Both the position numbers and the translations under genes were made by a program. From contig NCHM01000007.1 of the NCBI GenBank assembly GCA_002257205.1, positions 1 through 45,515 of the forward strand: 45,515 nt of DNA, given 5' to 3'. This stretch comes from Rhizobiales bacterium 24-66-13. GTDB lineage: Bacteria > Pseudomonadota > Alphaproteobacteria > Rhizobiales > Xanthobacteraceae. Of this stretch, positions 7,353 to 14,918 are shown piece after piece (the stretch's first letter is position 1; every line of letters starts with the position of its first letter). The notes below the pieces were generated by a model. That model saw only the letters and a program-made list of their open reading frames with translations. It had not been told where the DNA came from and did not search any database.

Positions 7353-7658
7353 ATGACCAAGCCGGCGCCTGTCGTGATGGACAGGCACGAGATCCGGGCC
7401 GAGGTGCATCGGCGAGAGACGACGCTGACGGCAATTGCCGTCGCGGCGAACCTCAACCCATCAGCTTGCCGTTCTGCTCTCGTCCGCCGCCACTTGGCGG
7501 GAGAGCAGGCGCTTGCCGCCTTCCTGGGCGTGCCGCCCGAGAAGATTTGGCCGGAGCGCTACGCCAAGCCGTCACCTTGGGCAAAGCGTATCCTCTCCGA
7601 ACGGTCCCGCGCTAGCCAAAACGACGGACAAGCGACGGACATGGGAGCCGCCGCATGA
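7353..7658 (+). CDS. ner: Ner-family early regulator
   Basis: A 101-residue protein with the Ner/SfsB helix-turn-helix: MDRHEIRAEVHRRETTLTAIAVAAN, then NPSACRSALVRRHLAGEQALAAFLGVPPEKIWPERY, ending in the family's characteristic IWPxRY. In Mu, Ner is a DNA-binding protein that turns down the early and repressor promoters. The start at 7353 has AGGAG 7 bases upstream. The gene sits directly after the operator region and opens the rightward early transcript. Its C-terminal tail of about 25 residues goes beyond the minimal Ner fold. The next gene overlaps by ATGA. Confidence 0.9.
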   Translation: MTKPAPVVMDRHEIRAEVHRRETTLTAIAVAANLNPSACRSALVRRHLAGEQALAAFLGVPPEKIWPERYAKPSPWAKRILSERSRASQNDGQATDMGAAA

Positions 7659-7837
7659 GCCGGTTTCTGTCCACGCCGCGTCCGCCGGCTGACACCGACC
7701 TGCACCCGATCCAGATCGCGGACCGCCGCACGGCGGAGATCCGGCGGCAGGCGGGCTGGGTGCTGGTGGGTGTCGGGGTGGCGATGATCGCCGCGAACCT
7801 TGTCGGGCTCCTCGTGACGCTGGCGGTGCGCCTATGA
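7655..7837 (+). CDS. Small membrane protein, unknown function
   Basis: A 60-residue protein starting in ATGA overlap with ner. Its N-terminal half is hydrophilic (DTDLHPIQIADRRTAEIRRQAG) and its C-terminal half is one transmembrane segment (WVLVGVGVAMIAANLVGLLVTLAV). I do not recognise a family. The tight overlaps on both sides show it is co-translated with ner and the next two genes. Membrane proteins just after ner are seen in other transposable phages, where their role is mostly unknown. Confidence 0.65.
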   Translation: MSRFLSTPRPPADTDLHPIQIADRRTAEIRRQAGWVLVGVGVAMIAANLVGLLVTLAVRL

Positions 7838-7941
7838 GCCCTGAGATCGCCCTCAACCGCTTCATCGCCCTGGCTGCGTTCGCCGCGTTCGCTTCGGGCC
7901 TCCTGCTGGGCGCCGCGTTCGCGGTGATGGTGCTCGGATGA
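7834..7941 (+). CDS. Very small membrane protein
   Basis: A 35-residue frame that starts in ATGA overlap with the gene before and ends in ATGA overlap with the gene after. After a short polar start (MSPEIALNRF) it is almost wholly hydrophobic (IALAAFAAFASGLLLGAAFAVMVLG), a single membrane span. No family is recognised. The double overlap and consistent hydrophobicity argue that it is real. Together with its neighbour it could form a membrane pair. Confidence 0.55.
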   Translation: MSPEIALNRFIALAAFAAFASGLLLGAAFAVMVLG

Positions 7942-8495
7942 GCGCGTTACAGCTTTTCTTTGGCGCCGTGCCGGTGCCCTACACCGCCTCGTGGACCGGC
8001 GAAGACGATTTCTTCCTCGCCCGCTGCCGGTATGCCGCCGGTCAGGTGGCCATCTGCCAGAAGGAATCGCGCGGAAGCGGCAAGCCTCTTTTCGGCAAGC
8101 CGCATATGACCCGCCAGCGCGAGGTCATCTCCAAGGGCCTGTGCGACCTGTGCGGCCGGACGCTTAAGAACAGCACCAAGGTCTCGCTTTCGCATGCACG
8201 CCCCCAAGCGAAGGGCGCGCGGGCGCTCGACATCCTGCAGGTCGAGCCGTTGCTCCACCATCTATGTGCCGCGATCAGCGCCCGCCATTGCCCCTCACTC
8301 AAGCGGGACATCGCGCAGGGCGCCATTCAGATCCGGCAGGTCACCCGCCATCAGGTTCAGATCGCATTGATGGACGAGATCGCGGCGATGGAGTTCACCG
8401 GCATCGCCCATCCCGGCGCCGCCGGTCACGCCAAGGTCCAGCTCCTCGCCTGGAAGGACCGCGATCTCGCATGGCTGACAGGGGGCGAGGGATGA
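7938..8495 (+). CDS. Cysteine- and histidine-containing protein, unknown function
   Basis: A 185-residue protein with a central CDLCGRTLKNSTKVSLSHARPQ segment. The CxxC followed by SH looks like a treble-clef or HNH-like zinc site, with further cysteines near LLHHLCAAISARHCPSL. No complete nuclease signature is visible, so I do not assign activity. The N-terminus (LFFGAVPVPYTASWTGEDDFF) is not a signal peptide. It sits in the early operon between small membrane proteins and an 83-residue helical protein, with 4-base overlaps at both ends. A phage-encoded host-takeover or anti-defence factor is one possibility; this is speculation. Confidence 0.7.
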   Translation: MSALQLFFGAVPVPYTASWTGEDDFFLARCRYAAGQVAICQKESRGSGKPLFGKPHMTRQREVISKGLCDLCGRTLKNSTKVSLSHARPQAKGARALDILQVEPLLHHLCAAISARHCPSLKRDIAQGAIQIRQVTRHQVQIALMDEIAAMEFTGIAHPGAAGHAKVQLLAWKDRDLAWLTGGEG

Positions 8496-8743
8496 AGGCC
8501 CTGAAGCTGATCCCCGACTTCTTCCGCGACCTGTATGACGAACTGGGCAGATCGCCGATGGCGCGCGATCTTGCGGAACCCGCACCGATCCTCACGGCTG
8601 AGACGAAACTCGCTCTGGCCCTGGTCGAATACGCGACAGCCAAGAACCTTTCGGCGCCCGCGCTGAACCAGGTGCTCGCTCTCTTGAATGCCGACAATGC
8701 GGAGACCGCACGGGTTCTCCGCATGTCGTGCCTCCGATCTTAG
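8492..8743 (+). CDS. Small helical protein, unknown function
   Basis: An 83-residue protein overlapping the preceding stop by ATGA. It is predicted to be mostly helical (DFFRDLYDELGRSPMARDLAE, LTAETKLALALVEYATAKNLSAPALNQVLALLNADNAETARVL) with no membrane segment and one cysteine near the end. No family is recognised. It is the last gene of the tightly packed run that begins with ner. Its 3' end overlaps the 3' end of a convergent leftward gene by 4 bases. Confidence 0.6.
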   Translation: MKALKLIPDFFRDLYDELGRSPMARDLAEPAPILTAETKLALALVEYATAKNLSAPALNQVLALLNADNAETARVLRMSCLRS

Positions 8744-9000
8744 AAAAGGCGGCGCTGACCATGACCAAGATCGCCTTCGCTCGCAGCCGCCTTCATCGCC
8801 CTGATGAAGTCGAGCAGCTTTTCGCGAGCAAGATCCAGCGCCTGCGCCACGCCACTCGGCGCGGCGACAATGAAGACAAGCTCGAATTTGTTTTCCTCAT
8901 CGGAAATTTCAAAGACCACTCGGAAGGAAGGGCCACCCTCGCGCCCTCCCACGGCCGGCAAATTGCCGACCAGTTCAATCTTTCTCGCAACGATATCCAC
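8740..9000 (-). CDS. Leftward small protein in the early region, unknown function
   Basis: An 86-residue leftward frame starting at GTG 9000, which has GGGGA 7 bases upstream; a TTG two codons earlier is the alternative. The composition is protein-like, with alternating strands (VDIVARKIELVGNLPA, FRVVFEISDEENKFELVFIVAAP) and then a long helix (VAQALDLAREKLLDFIRAMKAAA). It is convergent with the early operon, which is unusual in a Mu-like phage. The overlapping rightward frame has shadow composition. No family is recognised. A lysogen-expressed extra gene is plausible. Confidence 0.55.
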   Translation of the reverse strand: MDIVARKIELVGNLPAVGGREGGPSFRVVFEISDEENKFELVFIVAAPSGVAQALDLAREKLLDFIRAMKAAASEGDLGHGQRRLF

Positions 9001-9144
9001 TTCCAATTCCCCGACTCGGTGGTTAGCGCTCCGAGCATAGGGGAAGTGACAGGCGGGTGGGCCATCGCTGCCCTGATGCCGCTCGCCCGTCACAAGGTGT
9101 TGCCCGGTCCTGTTTCCTCCCCCCGGTGGGGCCGGGTCACTGAG

Positions 9145-9184
9145 CCGGGCGGGTGCGTATCCCCGCGCATCCGCCCGGTCTTTT
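9145..9184 (+). terminator. Strong hairpin with T-run
   Basis: Bases 9145-9157 pair with 9066+100 offset arm 9166-9178 in a 13-bp GC-rich stem with one G-T pair and an 8-base loop, followed by TCTTTT to 9184. This is a good intrinsic-terminator shape for rightward transcripts. It lies 18 bases before the small gene at 9203, and a homologous hairpin recurs at 9591. Confidence 0.65.
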
Positions 9185-9202
9185 CCCCTGAAGGAGCATC
9201 CC

Positions 9203-9331
9203 ATGAAGAGACTGTTGATGCCGGTTCGCCGTGCCGTGGGCGCCGCGTTGTGGTGGTTTTTGGAACCCCATTTGAACCAGGGTCAGAAGGTGGAGGCCGA
9301 AGCGATAGCGCGGCGCTTCGGCCTGCGCTGA
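9203..9331 (+). CDS. Very small basic protein, unknown function
   Basis: A 42-residue frame with a very good ribosome site (GAAGGAG 5-6 bases before the ATG). The protein starts basic and hydrophobic (MKRLLMPVRRAVGAALWWFLEP) and ends charged (KVEAEAIARRFGLR), possibly an amphipathic membrane-associated peptide. No family is recognised. It sits between a terminator-like hairpin and the 3' end of a leftward gene, so it may have its own expression. The strong ribosome site is the main support. Confidence 0.5.
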   Translation: MKRLLMPVRRAVGAALWWFLEPHLNQGQKVEAEAIARRFGLR

Positions 9332-9335
9332 ACGT

Positions 9336-9536
9336 CTATTTGAAGCGCTCCAGATCTTTGCGCGCCTCTGAACGCGCGATATTGGAAAGTTCCTGGAACT
9401 CCGGAGTCACATCCGCCGATTTCATAGCGCTTTCCAGATCAGAAAAACTCAACACTCCATTCTTTAAAAGAACTTGGATAAGTGCTGATAAAATTACGGC
9501 CGGCATCAGTGCCATTTCCTTGTCGAACTCGGTCAT
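9336..9536 (-). CDS. Leftward small helical protein, unknown function
   Basis: A 66-residue leftward protein beginning at ATG 9536, with GGAG 8-9 bases upstream; an in-frame ATG at 9551 is the alternative. It contains a hydrophobic helix (MALMPAVILSALIQVLLKNGVLS) followed by a charged helix (DLESAMKSADVTPEFQELSNIARSEARKDLERF). Base composition in this segment is visibly AT-richer than the flanks. No family is recognised. It is the second leftward gene inside the early region and ends 4 bases from the convergent 42-residue frame, with a 13-bp hairpin just upstream. It looks like inserted cargo. Confidence 0.6.
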   Translation of the reverse strand: MTEFDKEMALMPAVILSALIQVLLKNGVLSFSDLESAMKSADVTPEFQELSNIARSEARKDLERFK

Positions 9537-9590
9537 CAGCTTTCTCTCCATCGAATCGGTGTTGCAACCAAAGAGGGTAGAGAAAAAGGT

Positions 9591-9626
9591 GGGCGGGCGC
9601 GCATCCGTGCGTGTCCGCCCGGTCTT
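9591..9626 (+). terminator. Second hairpin of the same type
   Basis: Bases 9591-9603 pair with 9608-9620 in a 13-bp stem with two G-T pairs and a 4-base loop. The following GGTCTTC is a poor T-run. Sequence and layout match the hairpin at 9145 (shared GGGCGGG... and CCGCCCGGTCTT), so the two are related copies flanking the 42-residue and leftward genes. Confidence 0.5.
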
Positions 9627-9685
9627 CGCCAAGAACCTGCCCACCATCCGCGACCGCTGCCCTGATCTTTTCGGGGAGGCTGACC

Positions 9686-9895
9686 ATGGATAAGCCTCGC
9701 CCCTGGTCGTGGTCGGACGTGCAGCGCGCGAAGGCGGCGGAGGACTGCCGCCTCACGGTGCGCGTCGATGCGGCCACTTACAGCCATTTGCTGGCGATGG
9801 CGCGGGCCGATGGGCTCAGCGTCAATCAGCTCGCGGCTTCGCTCCTCAAGGCCGTGGCCGAGGACGACGCGGCCGCCCATGCGGGAGACGCCTGA
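9686..9895 (+). CDS. Small ribbon-helix-helix-like protein
   Basis: A 69-residue protein with GGGGAGG 6-7 bases upstream of the ATG. The core CRLTVRVDAATYSHLLAMARADGLSVNQLAASLLKAVAEDD reads as a strand followed by two helices, the shape of MetJ/Arc-type ribbon-helix-helix DNA-binding proteins. The N-terminal PRPWSWSDVQRAKAAED is polar. Its position before the transposition genes would suit a regulator of early transcription. The fold assignment is by pattern only. Confidence 0.65.
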   Translation: MDKPRPWSWSDVQRAKAAEDCRLTVRVDAATYSHLLAMARADGLSVNQLAASLLKAVAEDDAAAHAGDA

Positions 9896-9897
9896 CC

Positions 9898-10353
9898 ATG
9901 GCGCGCGCTCCGGATCGCAGCACGCTCGACCTCTTCCGCGACTGGGAGCCGCCTCAGGTGGTGGTGTCCCCGCGCGAAGAGGACATGCGTGGGCCTCTGG
10001 ATCTGGTGATCGCCAAGCTGATCAAGCGCGCCCTCGCCGACTGCAAGCAATCCCGCGAGATCATCGCCGCCAAAATGACCGAATATCTCGGCCGCCCCAT
10101 CAGCAAAGACAGCCTCGACGCCTGGGCGAGCCCGGCCAAGAGCAATCGCCCACCGCTCGACGCGTTCGCCGCCCTGATCTACGCCACCGGCGACATGAGC
10201 CTGCTCGGCTGGATGCCGGCTGAGCACGGTTATGTGGTGGTCCCCGCCAAATATGCCGACCTGATCGAGCTCCATTTGCTGGAAGAGCGCGAGAGCGAGA
10301 TCTCCCGCCGCAAGCAGGCGCTCACGGCCCGCTACAAGGGGGGGCGGTCGTGA
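9898..10353 (+). CDS. Phage protein of the ner-A interval, HTH-like
   Basis: A 151-residue protein starting two bases after the previous stop. The central part (DLVIAKLIKRALADCKQSREIIAAKMTEYLGRPISKDSLDAWASPAKSNRPPLDAFAALIYATGD) resembles a helix-turn-helix with a recognition helix around SKDSLDAWAS. Then comes MSLLGWMPAEHGYVVVPAKYADLIELHLLEERESEISRRKQAL, a probable C-terminal coiled helix. Proteins of this pattern are found upstream of transposase A in many transposable phages; their function is not established. Its stop overlaps the GTG start of A (GTGA), indicating translational coupling. Confidence 0.7.
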   Translation: MARAPDRSTLDLFRDWEPPQVVVSPREEDMRGPLDLVIAKLIKRALADCKQSREIIAAKMTEYLGRPISKDSLDAWASPAKSNRPPLDAFAALIYATGDMSLLGWMPAEHGYVVVPAKYADLIELHLLEERESEISRRKQALTARYKGGRS

Positions 10354-12506
10354 AGGAATGGTTCACAGCGGCGGAACTTGCGAAGCTCTCGCTCCCTCGT
10401 CTTCCCGCATCGCCACAGGGTATCGACTATAGAGCGAAGCGGGATAGTTGGCCGTCCCAGCCACGGAAAGGCCCAGGCGGCGGCCGGGAATATCCCCTTT
10501 CCGCCCTGCCCATGGCCGCACGCGCGGCTTATGTGGCGCGCCACCTCTCGGCTGTGGACGTGCCGCTCTCGGTCGCCACGGCCGCCGCCAGTGAGCCCGA
10601 GGCCGAGGCGATCAATCCGAGCGCTGCCGAGCAGCGCGACAGCCGGCTGGCGATCCTCGCGGCGGTAGACCGCTTCGCGGCCGCCGCGGGCATCAGCCGC
10701 AAGCGGGCGGAAGCACTGTTCTGCGCGGCCTATGAAACCCGAACCGCAGAGGTTGCGCCCTGGGTGCGCGCGGCGGTGCGCTCGCTTACGCCGCGCACCC
10801 TCGCGCGGTGGCGCGCGGCCCAGGCGGCGGGCGCCACCCATCGCTTGGCAGTGGACCGTGGCGCGGCCCGGCGCGGCCAGGGCGTTCTTGAGATCGCCGG
10901 GAACGGAAAGGTCAAAGTGTTCTGCATCGCTCTGCTCGCCCGCAATCCCCTGCTGGCGGCCCCGGACGTGCTGAAAGCCGTCGCCGGAGAGTTCGGCGAC
11001 ACCCTGGACATCGTGGACGTCGACACGGGCGAAGTCGTTGCCGAGCCGATCCCCTCGCTGCGGACGTTTCAAGCTGCCTTAAAGGCGTGGAAAACCACCC
11101 ACGAAGTTGAGCTGACCGCGCTCACCGACCCGGATGGCTATCGCAACAAATATGCGCTCTCCGGGCGCGGAGCGATGAGCCATGTGCGGCGGGTCAATCA
11201 GCTCTGGATGATCGACGCCAGTCCGCTGGACATGATGTGCGTGGACGGCCGCCATTCGATCTACATCGCCATCGACATCTATTCGCGCCGGATCATGATC
11301 TATGTGACCCGCACGCCGCGAAGCGAGGCGGTCGGCTTGTTGCTGCGCCGCTGCATCTTGGAATGGGGCGTCCCCGAAGCCGTCAAGACCGACAATGGCA
11401 GCGATTTCGTGGCCCGCTACAGCCAGCGTGTGATTGCATCGCTCGGCATCGAGCGCATCACCTCAAATGCTTTCCAGCCGCAGGAAAAGGGCCATATCGA
11501 GCGCGCCATCGGCACGGTGCAGCGCAGCTTCGTTCGGCTCCTGCCGGGCTTCATCGGCCACTCGGTCGCGGATCGCAAAAAGATCGAGGCGCGCAAGAGC
11601 TTTGCCCAGCGCCTCGGCCAAGATCTGAAGGAAGCCCTAAGCGTCGAGCTAACCGCCGCCGATGTGCAGCGCTATGCCGACGAATGGGTGCGGCTCGATT
11701 ACGCGCGCAAGCCCCATGGCGGGCTCAAAGGTGCCACGCCGGCCGAAGTCGCGGCGGCATCCACCGCACCGACGCGTCAGGTGGACATGCGCGCCCTCGA
11801 CATGCTGCTGGCGCCGGTGGCGGATCGTGGCGGCATTCGCACGGTCACGAAATACGGGATCAGGGTCGCGCTCCACGACTATCTCGCGCCCTTCCTCAAG
11901 GTCGGCACGGACGTGCTGGTCCGGATGGATCCGGCCGACATGGGGATCGCCTATCTGTTCGCGCCAGATGGCGAGGAATTTCTCGGTGTCGCCGAAAACG
12001 CGAACCTGCTGGGGATCGATCCCAAGCAGGCGGTGGCGGCCGCGAAGGAGGAGCATCGCCGGATCATGGCCGAGGGCCTCGCGCCTCTGCGCAAGGAGGC
12101 TCGCCGCCAAACCTCCGGCCCCCGGCTGATCGATCTCGCCCTGCGCCACAAGGGCCGGGAGGCGGGCAACCTCGTGGATTTCCCGAAGCGCACCGAGGCC
12201 CATACCACGCCCGCGCTGGATGCAGCCGCTCTTGCTGCCGCCCCAGCGCCGGCCGCGCCCGCCATGCCGGAAAAACTCCAGACCCTGCGCGCGCAGCTCC
12301 AGGCCGAGGCGGTGGCGCCCGCCGTCACCGCCTTGCCCGAGACGCCGCGCCAGCGCTGGCGTCGGGCCGAGGCGCTGGAGCGGGCGCTTGCGGCAGGCAT
12401 GCCGATCAGCGCTGAAGACGCGCTTTGGCTCGGCGGGTACCGCGAAGGCCATGAATACAAAGGTTTCCGGTCCACCTACGGCGATGCCGCAGGCGGGGCG
12501 GGTTGA
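10350..12506 (+). CDS. muA: Mu-type DDE transposase (MuA homologue)
   Basis: A 718-residue protein that excises and integrates the phage and drives replicative transposition. It starts with GTG overlapping the previous TGA. The N-terminal 60 residues (WFTAAELAKLSLPRLPASPQGI...) match the Mu winged-helix end-binding domain; a second DNA-binding region follows to about residue 270. The integrase-type catalytic core has D289 (WMIDASP), D348 (KTDNGSDF) and E384 (KGHIERAIGT), an intact DDE triad comparable to D269/D336/E392 of MuA. A beta-barrel domain (about residues 485-560) and a C-terminal tail rich in Ala and Arg, likely contacting B and ClpX, complete it. Length is slightly above MuA (663). 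Confidence 0.97.
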   Translation: MKEWFTAAELAKLSLPRLPASPQGIDYRAKRDSWPSQPRKGPGGGREYPLSALPMAARAAYVARHLSAVDVPLSVATAAASEPEAEAINPSAAEQRDSRLAILAAVDRFAAAAGISRKRAEALFCAAYETRTAEVAPWVRAAVRSLTPRTLARWRAAQAAGATHRLAVDRGAARRGQGVLEIAGNGKVKVFCIALLARNPLLAAPDVLKAVAGEFGDTLDIVDVDTGEVVAEPIPSLRTFQAALKAWKTTHEVELTALTDPDGYRNKYALSGRGAMSHVRRVNQLWMIDASPLDMMCVDGRHSIYIAIDIYSRRIMIYVTRTPRSEAVGLLLRRCILEWGVPEAVKTDNGSDFVARYSQRVIASLGIERITSNAFQPQEKGHIERAIGTVQRSFVRLLPGFIGHSVADRKKIEARKSFAQRLGQDLKEALSVELTAADVQRYADEWVRLDYARKPHGGLKGATPAEVAAASTAPTRQVDMRALDMLLAPVADRGGIRTVTKYGIRVALHDYLAPFLKVGTDVLVRMDPADMGIAYLFAPDGEEFLGVAENANLLGIDPKQAVAAAKEEHRRIMAEGLAPLRKEARRQTSGPRLIDLALRHKGREAGNLVDFPKRTEAHTTPALDAAALAAAPAPAAPAMPEKLQTLRAQLQAEAVAPAVTALPETPRQRWRRAEALERALAAGMPISAEDALWLGGYREGHEYKGFRSTYGDAAGGAG

Positions 12507-12529
12507 AGAGCGAAAGCAAGGGGGAGTTG

Positions 12530-13297
12530 ATGTTGCAGACAAAACCAAGTGTCCGGGGGCCGGTCGCGACCGCGAACGTGGCGTCATTCATGACGCTCAC
12601 AAGTAAGCTGATCGAACGTCATCCACATGCGCCGGGGATCGGCGTCTTTTACGGCCCATCCGGCTTCGGAAAGACTTACGCGAGCATATTCGGTCAGAAC
12701 CGGTCCGGCGCGCTCCGCATCGAAGTCGGGGAGTCGTGGACACGCAAGACCCTGCTCAAGGCGGTCCTCGCCGAGGCGGGACAGGTGGCGCGCGGTTCGA
12801 TCTCCGACATGGCCGAGGCCGCGATCCGCGTGCTGGGCGACGATCCGTATCGCCCCCTCATCATCGATGAGGCGGACCGAATGCTGGACGGCAGCCACCG
12901 CATGATCGAGCTGGTCCGCGACCTGCACGACAAGAGCACCGCGCCCATCATCCTGATCGGCGAGGAACAGCTTCCGTCGAAAATCCAGCCCAATGAGCGG
13001 GTGCACAACCGCGTGCTGGACTGGGTGGCGGCGCAGGCCTCCGATCTTGAGGATGCGCAGGCGCTGGCGGCCTCAATCTGCGGCAGCGTCGAAGTGGCGG
13101 ACGATCTGCTTTCCGCCATCGTCGAGCGCTCCGAGGGGCGCGCCCGGCGCATCGTCGTCAATCTGGTGCGCGCCGAGGAGATCGCGCGCAACCTCGGCCA
13201 GGCCCGCATCGACCTCACGACCTGGGGCGAGACCGAGTTTTTCGAGAGCCGCCCGCCGCGTGCCCGCTCCTTTGCCTCGATCCGCAGGGGGCGCTAA
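12530..13297 (+). CDS. muB: Mu-type transposition ATPase (MuB homologue)
   Basis: A 255-residue AAA+ ATPase that binds target DNA, stimulates the transposase and provides target immunity in Mu. Walker A GPSGFGKT lies at residues 42-49 and Walker B LIIDEAD at 110-116. Arginine-rich SEGRARRIVVNLVRAEEIAR near the end fits the sensor-2/lid. It is shorter than MuB (312) and lacks the extra N-terminal DNA-binding region, as in other transposable siphophages. ATG 12530 has a strong AAGGGGGAG upstream; a TTG at 12503 overlapping the stop of A (TTGA) is an alternative that adds nine residues. It ends in TAATG with the next gene. Confidence 0.94.
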   Translation: MLQTKPSVRGPVATANVASFMTLTSKLIERHPHAPGIGVFYGPSGFGKTYASIFGQNRSGALRIEVGESWTRKTLLKAVLAEAGQVARGSISDMAEAAIRVLGDDPYRPLIIDEADRMLDGSHRMIELVRDLHDKSTAPIILIGEEQLPSKIQPNERVHNRVLDWVAAQASDLEDAQALAASICGSVEVADDLLSAIVERSEGRARRIVVNLVRAEEIARNLGQARIDLTTWGETEFFESRPPRARSFASIRRGR

Positions 13298-13920
13298 TGG
13301 CGCGGCGTTCAACTCTTGAAATGGCAGCACTCACCGTGCATGTCCCGCGCGGCCACGCCGGGATCTGGTCGATTATCAAGCGGCTGGATATCCTCGGCCC
13401 CTGGAGCGTCCGCGAGGTCTCAGACCAGACCAACGCACGCAAGGACGTGGTTGCTGATTACGTCCGCCGGCTCGCGAAAGCGGGCATTACGGTGCCGGCG
13501 GGAGAGCGGGAAAACCCTGGTTCCCCCGTCATCTTGCACCGGCTGACGCGGCGACCCACCGACGCGCCGCGGCTGCGAAGGGATGGGACTGAGTGTCTGC
13601 CCACCGGGCAGGAACAGATGTGGCGAGCCATGCGGGTGCTCGGCACCTTCGGCATCCCCGAGCTTGCCCACGCCGCCTCGACCGACCTCGTGCCGGTCAA
13701 CCCCGTGGCCGCCGAGCACTATGTCAAGCATTTGGCGCATGCGGGGTACCTCCATTGCGTCGAGGAGAAGCATCGCATCAGCGCGTCCACGTGGCGCCTG
13801 AAGCCCTCCGCCAATACCGGCCCGTTGCCACCCTTGGTGATGCGCACCAAGTTCGTCTGGGATCAAAACCAGCGCGTCGTGAAGGGTGATCCTGAGAATG
13901 CGGGCGAGGTGGCAGCATGA
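13297..13920 (+). CDS. Early protein with two winged-helix-like domains
   Basis: A 207-residue protein starting in TAATG overlap with B. The first half (GHAGIWSIIKRLDILGPWSVREVSDQTNARKDVVADYVRRLAKAGITV) and the second half (GQEQMWRAMRVLGTFGIPELAHAASTDLVPVNPVAAEHYVKHLAHAGYL) each read as a winged helix with a recognition helix (VADYVRRLAKAG; AEHYVKHLAHAG). The linker is rich in Arg and Pro. Similar proteins follow B in rhizobial transposable phages; the function is unknown, and DNA binding during transposition or transcription is the natural guess. Overlap with the next gene is ATGA. Confidence 0.75.
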   Translation: MARRSTLEMAALTVHVPRGHAGIWSIIKRLDILGPWSVREVSDQTNARKDVVADYVRRLAKAGITVPAGERENPGSPVILHRLTRRPTDAPRLRRDGTECLPTGQEQMWRAMRVLGTFGIPELAHAASTDLVPVNPVAAEHYVKHLAHAGYLHCVEEKHRISASTWRLKPSANTGPLPPLVMRTKFVWDQNQRVVKGDPENAGEVAA

Positions 13921-14294
13921 GCCGCGTCGCCACCGATTTCCTCGCCCGCGCCCACGCTGGCTGGGGCGATCCGCCAGACTGGATTTTGGCGCTGGCCACG
14001 GCCTGCGCCAGCGAGACACAGGCCGGCCTCGCGCGGCGCCTGGCCGTGTCCGGCTCCCAGCTCTCCCAAGCGCTGGCGAACCGCTATCCGGGCGACATGG
14101 CCCGCCTGGAAGATCGGGTGCGCGGCGCGCTCATGGGGGTCACCGTGGTGTGTCCGGTGCTCGGCGAGATCGGCCGCGACCAGTGCATCCGCGAGCAGGC
14201 CAAGCCCTGGTCATCGGCATCCTCCGTGCGGGTACGGCTCCACCGCGCCTGCCGGGATGGCTGCCCGCATTCCAGCCTGAAGGAGCGGACATGA
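13917..14294 (+). CDS. Early HTH-containing protein with C-terminal cysteines
   Basis: A 125-residue protein. Residues about 30-60 (CASETQAGLARRLAVSGSQLSQALANRYPGD) form a helix-turn-helix, with QAGLARRLAVSGSQLSQAL as the two-helix core. The second half contains CPVLGEIGRDQCIREQAKPW...VRVRLHRACRDGCPHS, whose four spaced cysteines (two as CRDGC) may hold a metal ion. The pattern is shared by a set of phage early proteins known to me only as hypothetical regulators. Overlaps on both sides are ATGA. Confidence 0.75.
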   Translation: MSRVATDFLARAHAGWGDPPDWILALATACASETQAGLARRLAVSGSQLSQALANRYPGDMARLEDRVRGALMGVTVVCPVLGEIGRDQCIREQAKPWSSASSVRVRLHRACRDGCPHSSLKERT

Positions 14295-14602
14295 CGCCGA
14301 ACCATGCGACCAGCTGCTGGCTTGGCAAGCTCGCGGATGCCCTGCGCACCGCGCGAGATCGGGGCGAGGGGCTCACCGACGAACAGATCATCCTGTTCGT
14401 GGACCTGCTCGGCAAAGCCCGCAACGCGGTGATCGTGCTGGAATTTGCGATGGCCGAGCGGGACGATTTGCTCGCCATCGCGGCCGACCTCGACCCGATT
14501 GCGCCCGTGCACCTGACTGAAATGCGGTGCGCCGTGCGGCCCGGCCGGCCGCGCCTCACGCTCATCAGCAATGACAATGGGGGCGGCCATGACACCCGTT
14601 GA
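14291..14602 (+). CDS. Small early protein, unknown function
   Basis: A 103-residue protein, largely helical in its first two thirds (SCWLGKLADALRTARDRGEGLTDEQIILFVDLLGKARNAVIVLEFAMAERDDLLAIAADLD). The end is rich in Arg and Gly. No family is recognised. It overlaps the previous stop by ATGA and the start of the next gene by 14 bases. The packed arrangement and sensible composition support coding. Confidence 0.6.
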   Translation: MTPNHATSCWLGKLADALRTARDRGEGLTDEQIILFVDLLGKARNAVIVLEFAMAERDDLLAIAADLDPIAPVHLTEMRCAVRPGRPRLTLISNDNGGGHDTR

Positions 14603-14918
14603 GATCTGCCGCATCTCAATCCAGCGGGCCGGCCCGATCTCCGCCTTCCCTAGCCCGCGCCGGCCGGCCATCGACCTGCCGACGCTCCATCTTGTCGAGC
14701 TCGCCCAGACGGCGATCTCCCTGCACGAGGTCGCCACTCTCGCCGCCGAGCTGCTCGCGGCGCGTGAACGCGTGTTCGTGATCCACACCACCCTTGCTGA
14801 GGAGGTCGGCGCAGAAGCGGCCCAGGAAGCCGCACTGGCCCGCCTCACCGATGCGCTCGTGTCCCTCGGCTACGTCGCCTTTGAAACACAGGAGGAAACC
14901 CATGGAAATGCAAGCTGA
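14589..14918 (+). CDS. Small early protein, unknown function
   Basis: A 109-residue protein. ATG 14589 follows GGGGGC closely; an ATG 18 bases upstream is an alternative. The sequence has a strand-rich start (VEICRISIQRAGPIS) and then a long helical part (HLVELAQTAISLHEVATLAAELLAARERVFVIHTTLAEEVGAEAAQEAALARLTDALVSLGYVAFE). No family is recognised. Its 3' end overlaps the DUF3164 gene by 17 bases, consistent with co-translation. Confidence 0.6.
   Translation: MTPVEICRISIQRAGPISAFPSPRRPAIDLPTLHLVELAQTAISLHEVATLAAELLAARERVFVIHTTLAEEVGAEAAQEAALARLTDALVSLGYVAFETQEETHGNAS

Noticed and set aside
8728..9693. Rightward 321-codon frame across the early patch
   Set aside because: It runs through two terminator-like hairpins and antisense to two better-supported small genes; its start lacks a ribosome site and its composition is not protein-like.
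13420..14019. Minus-strand frame of about 200 codons opposite early genes
   Set aside because: Shadow of the winged-helix protein gene; the rightward genes are linked by start-stop overlaps and have helix-turn-helix patterns.
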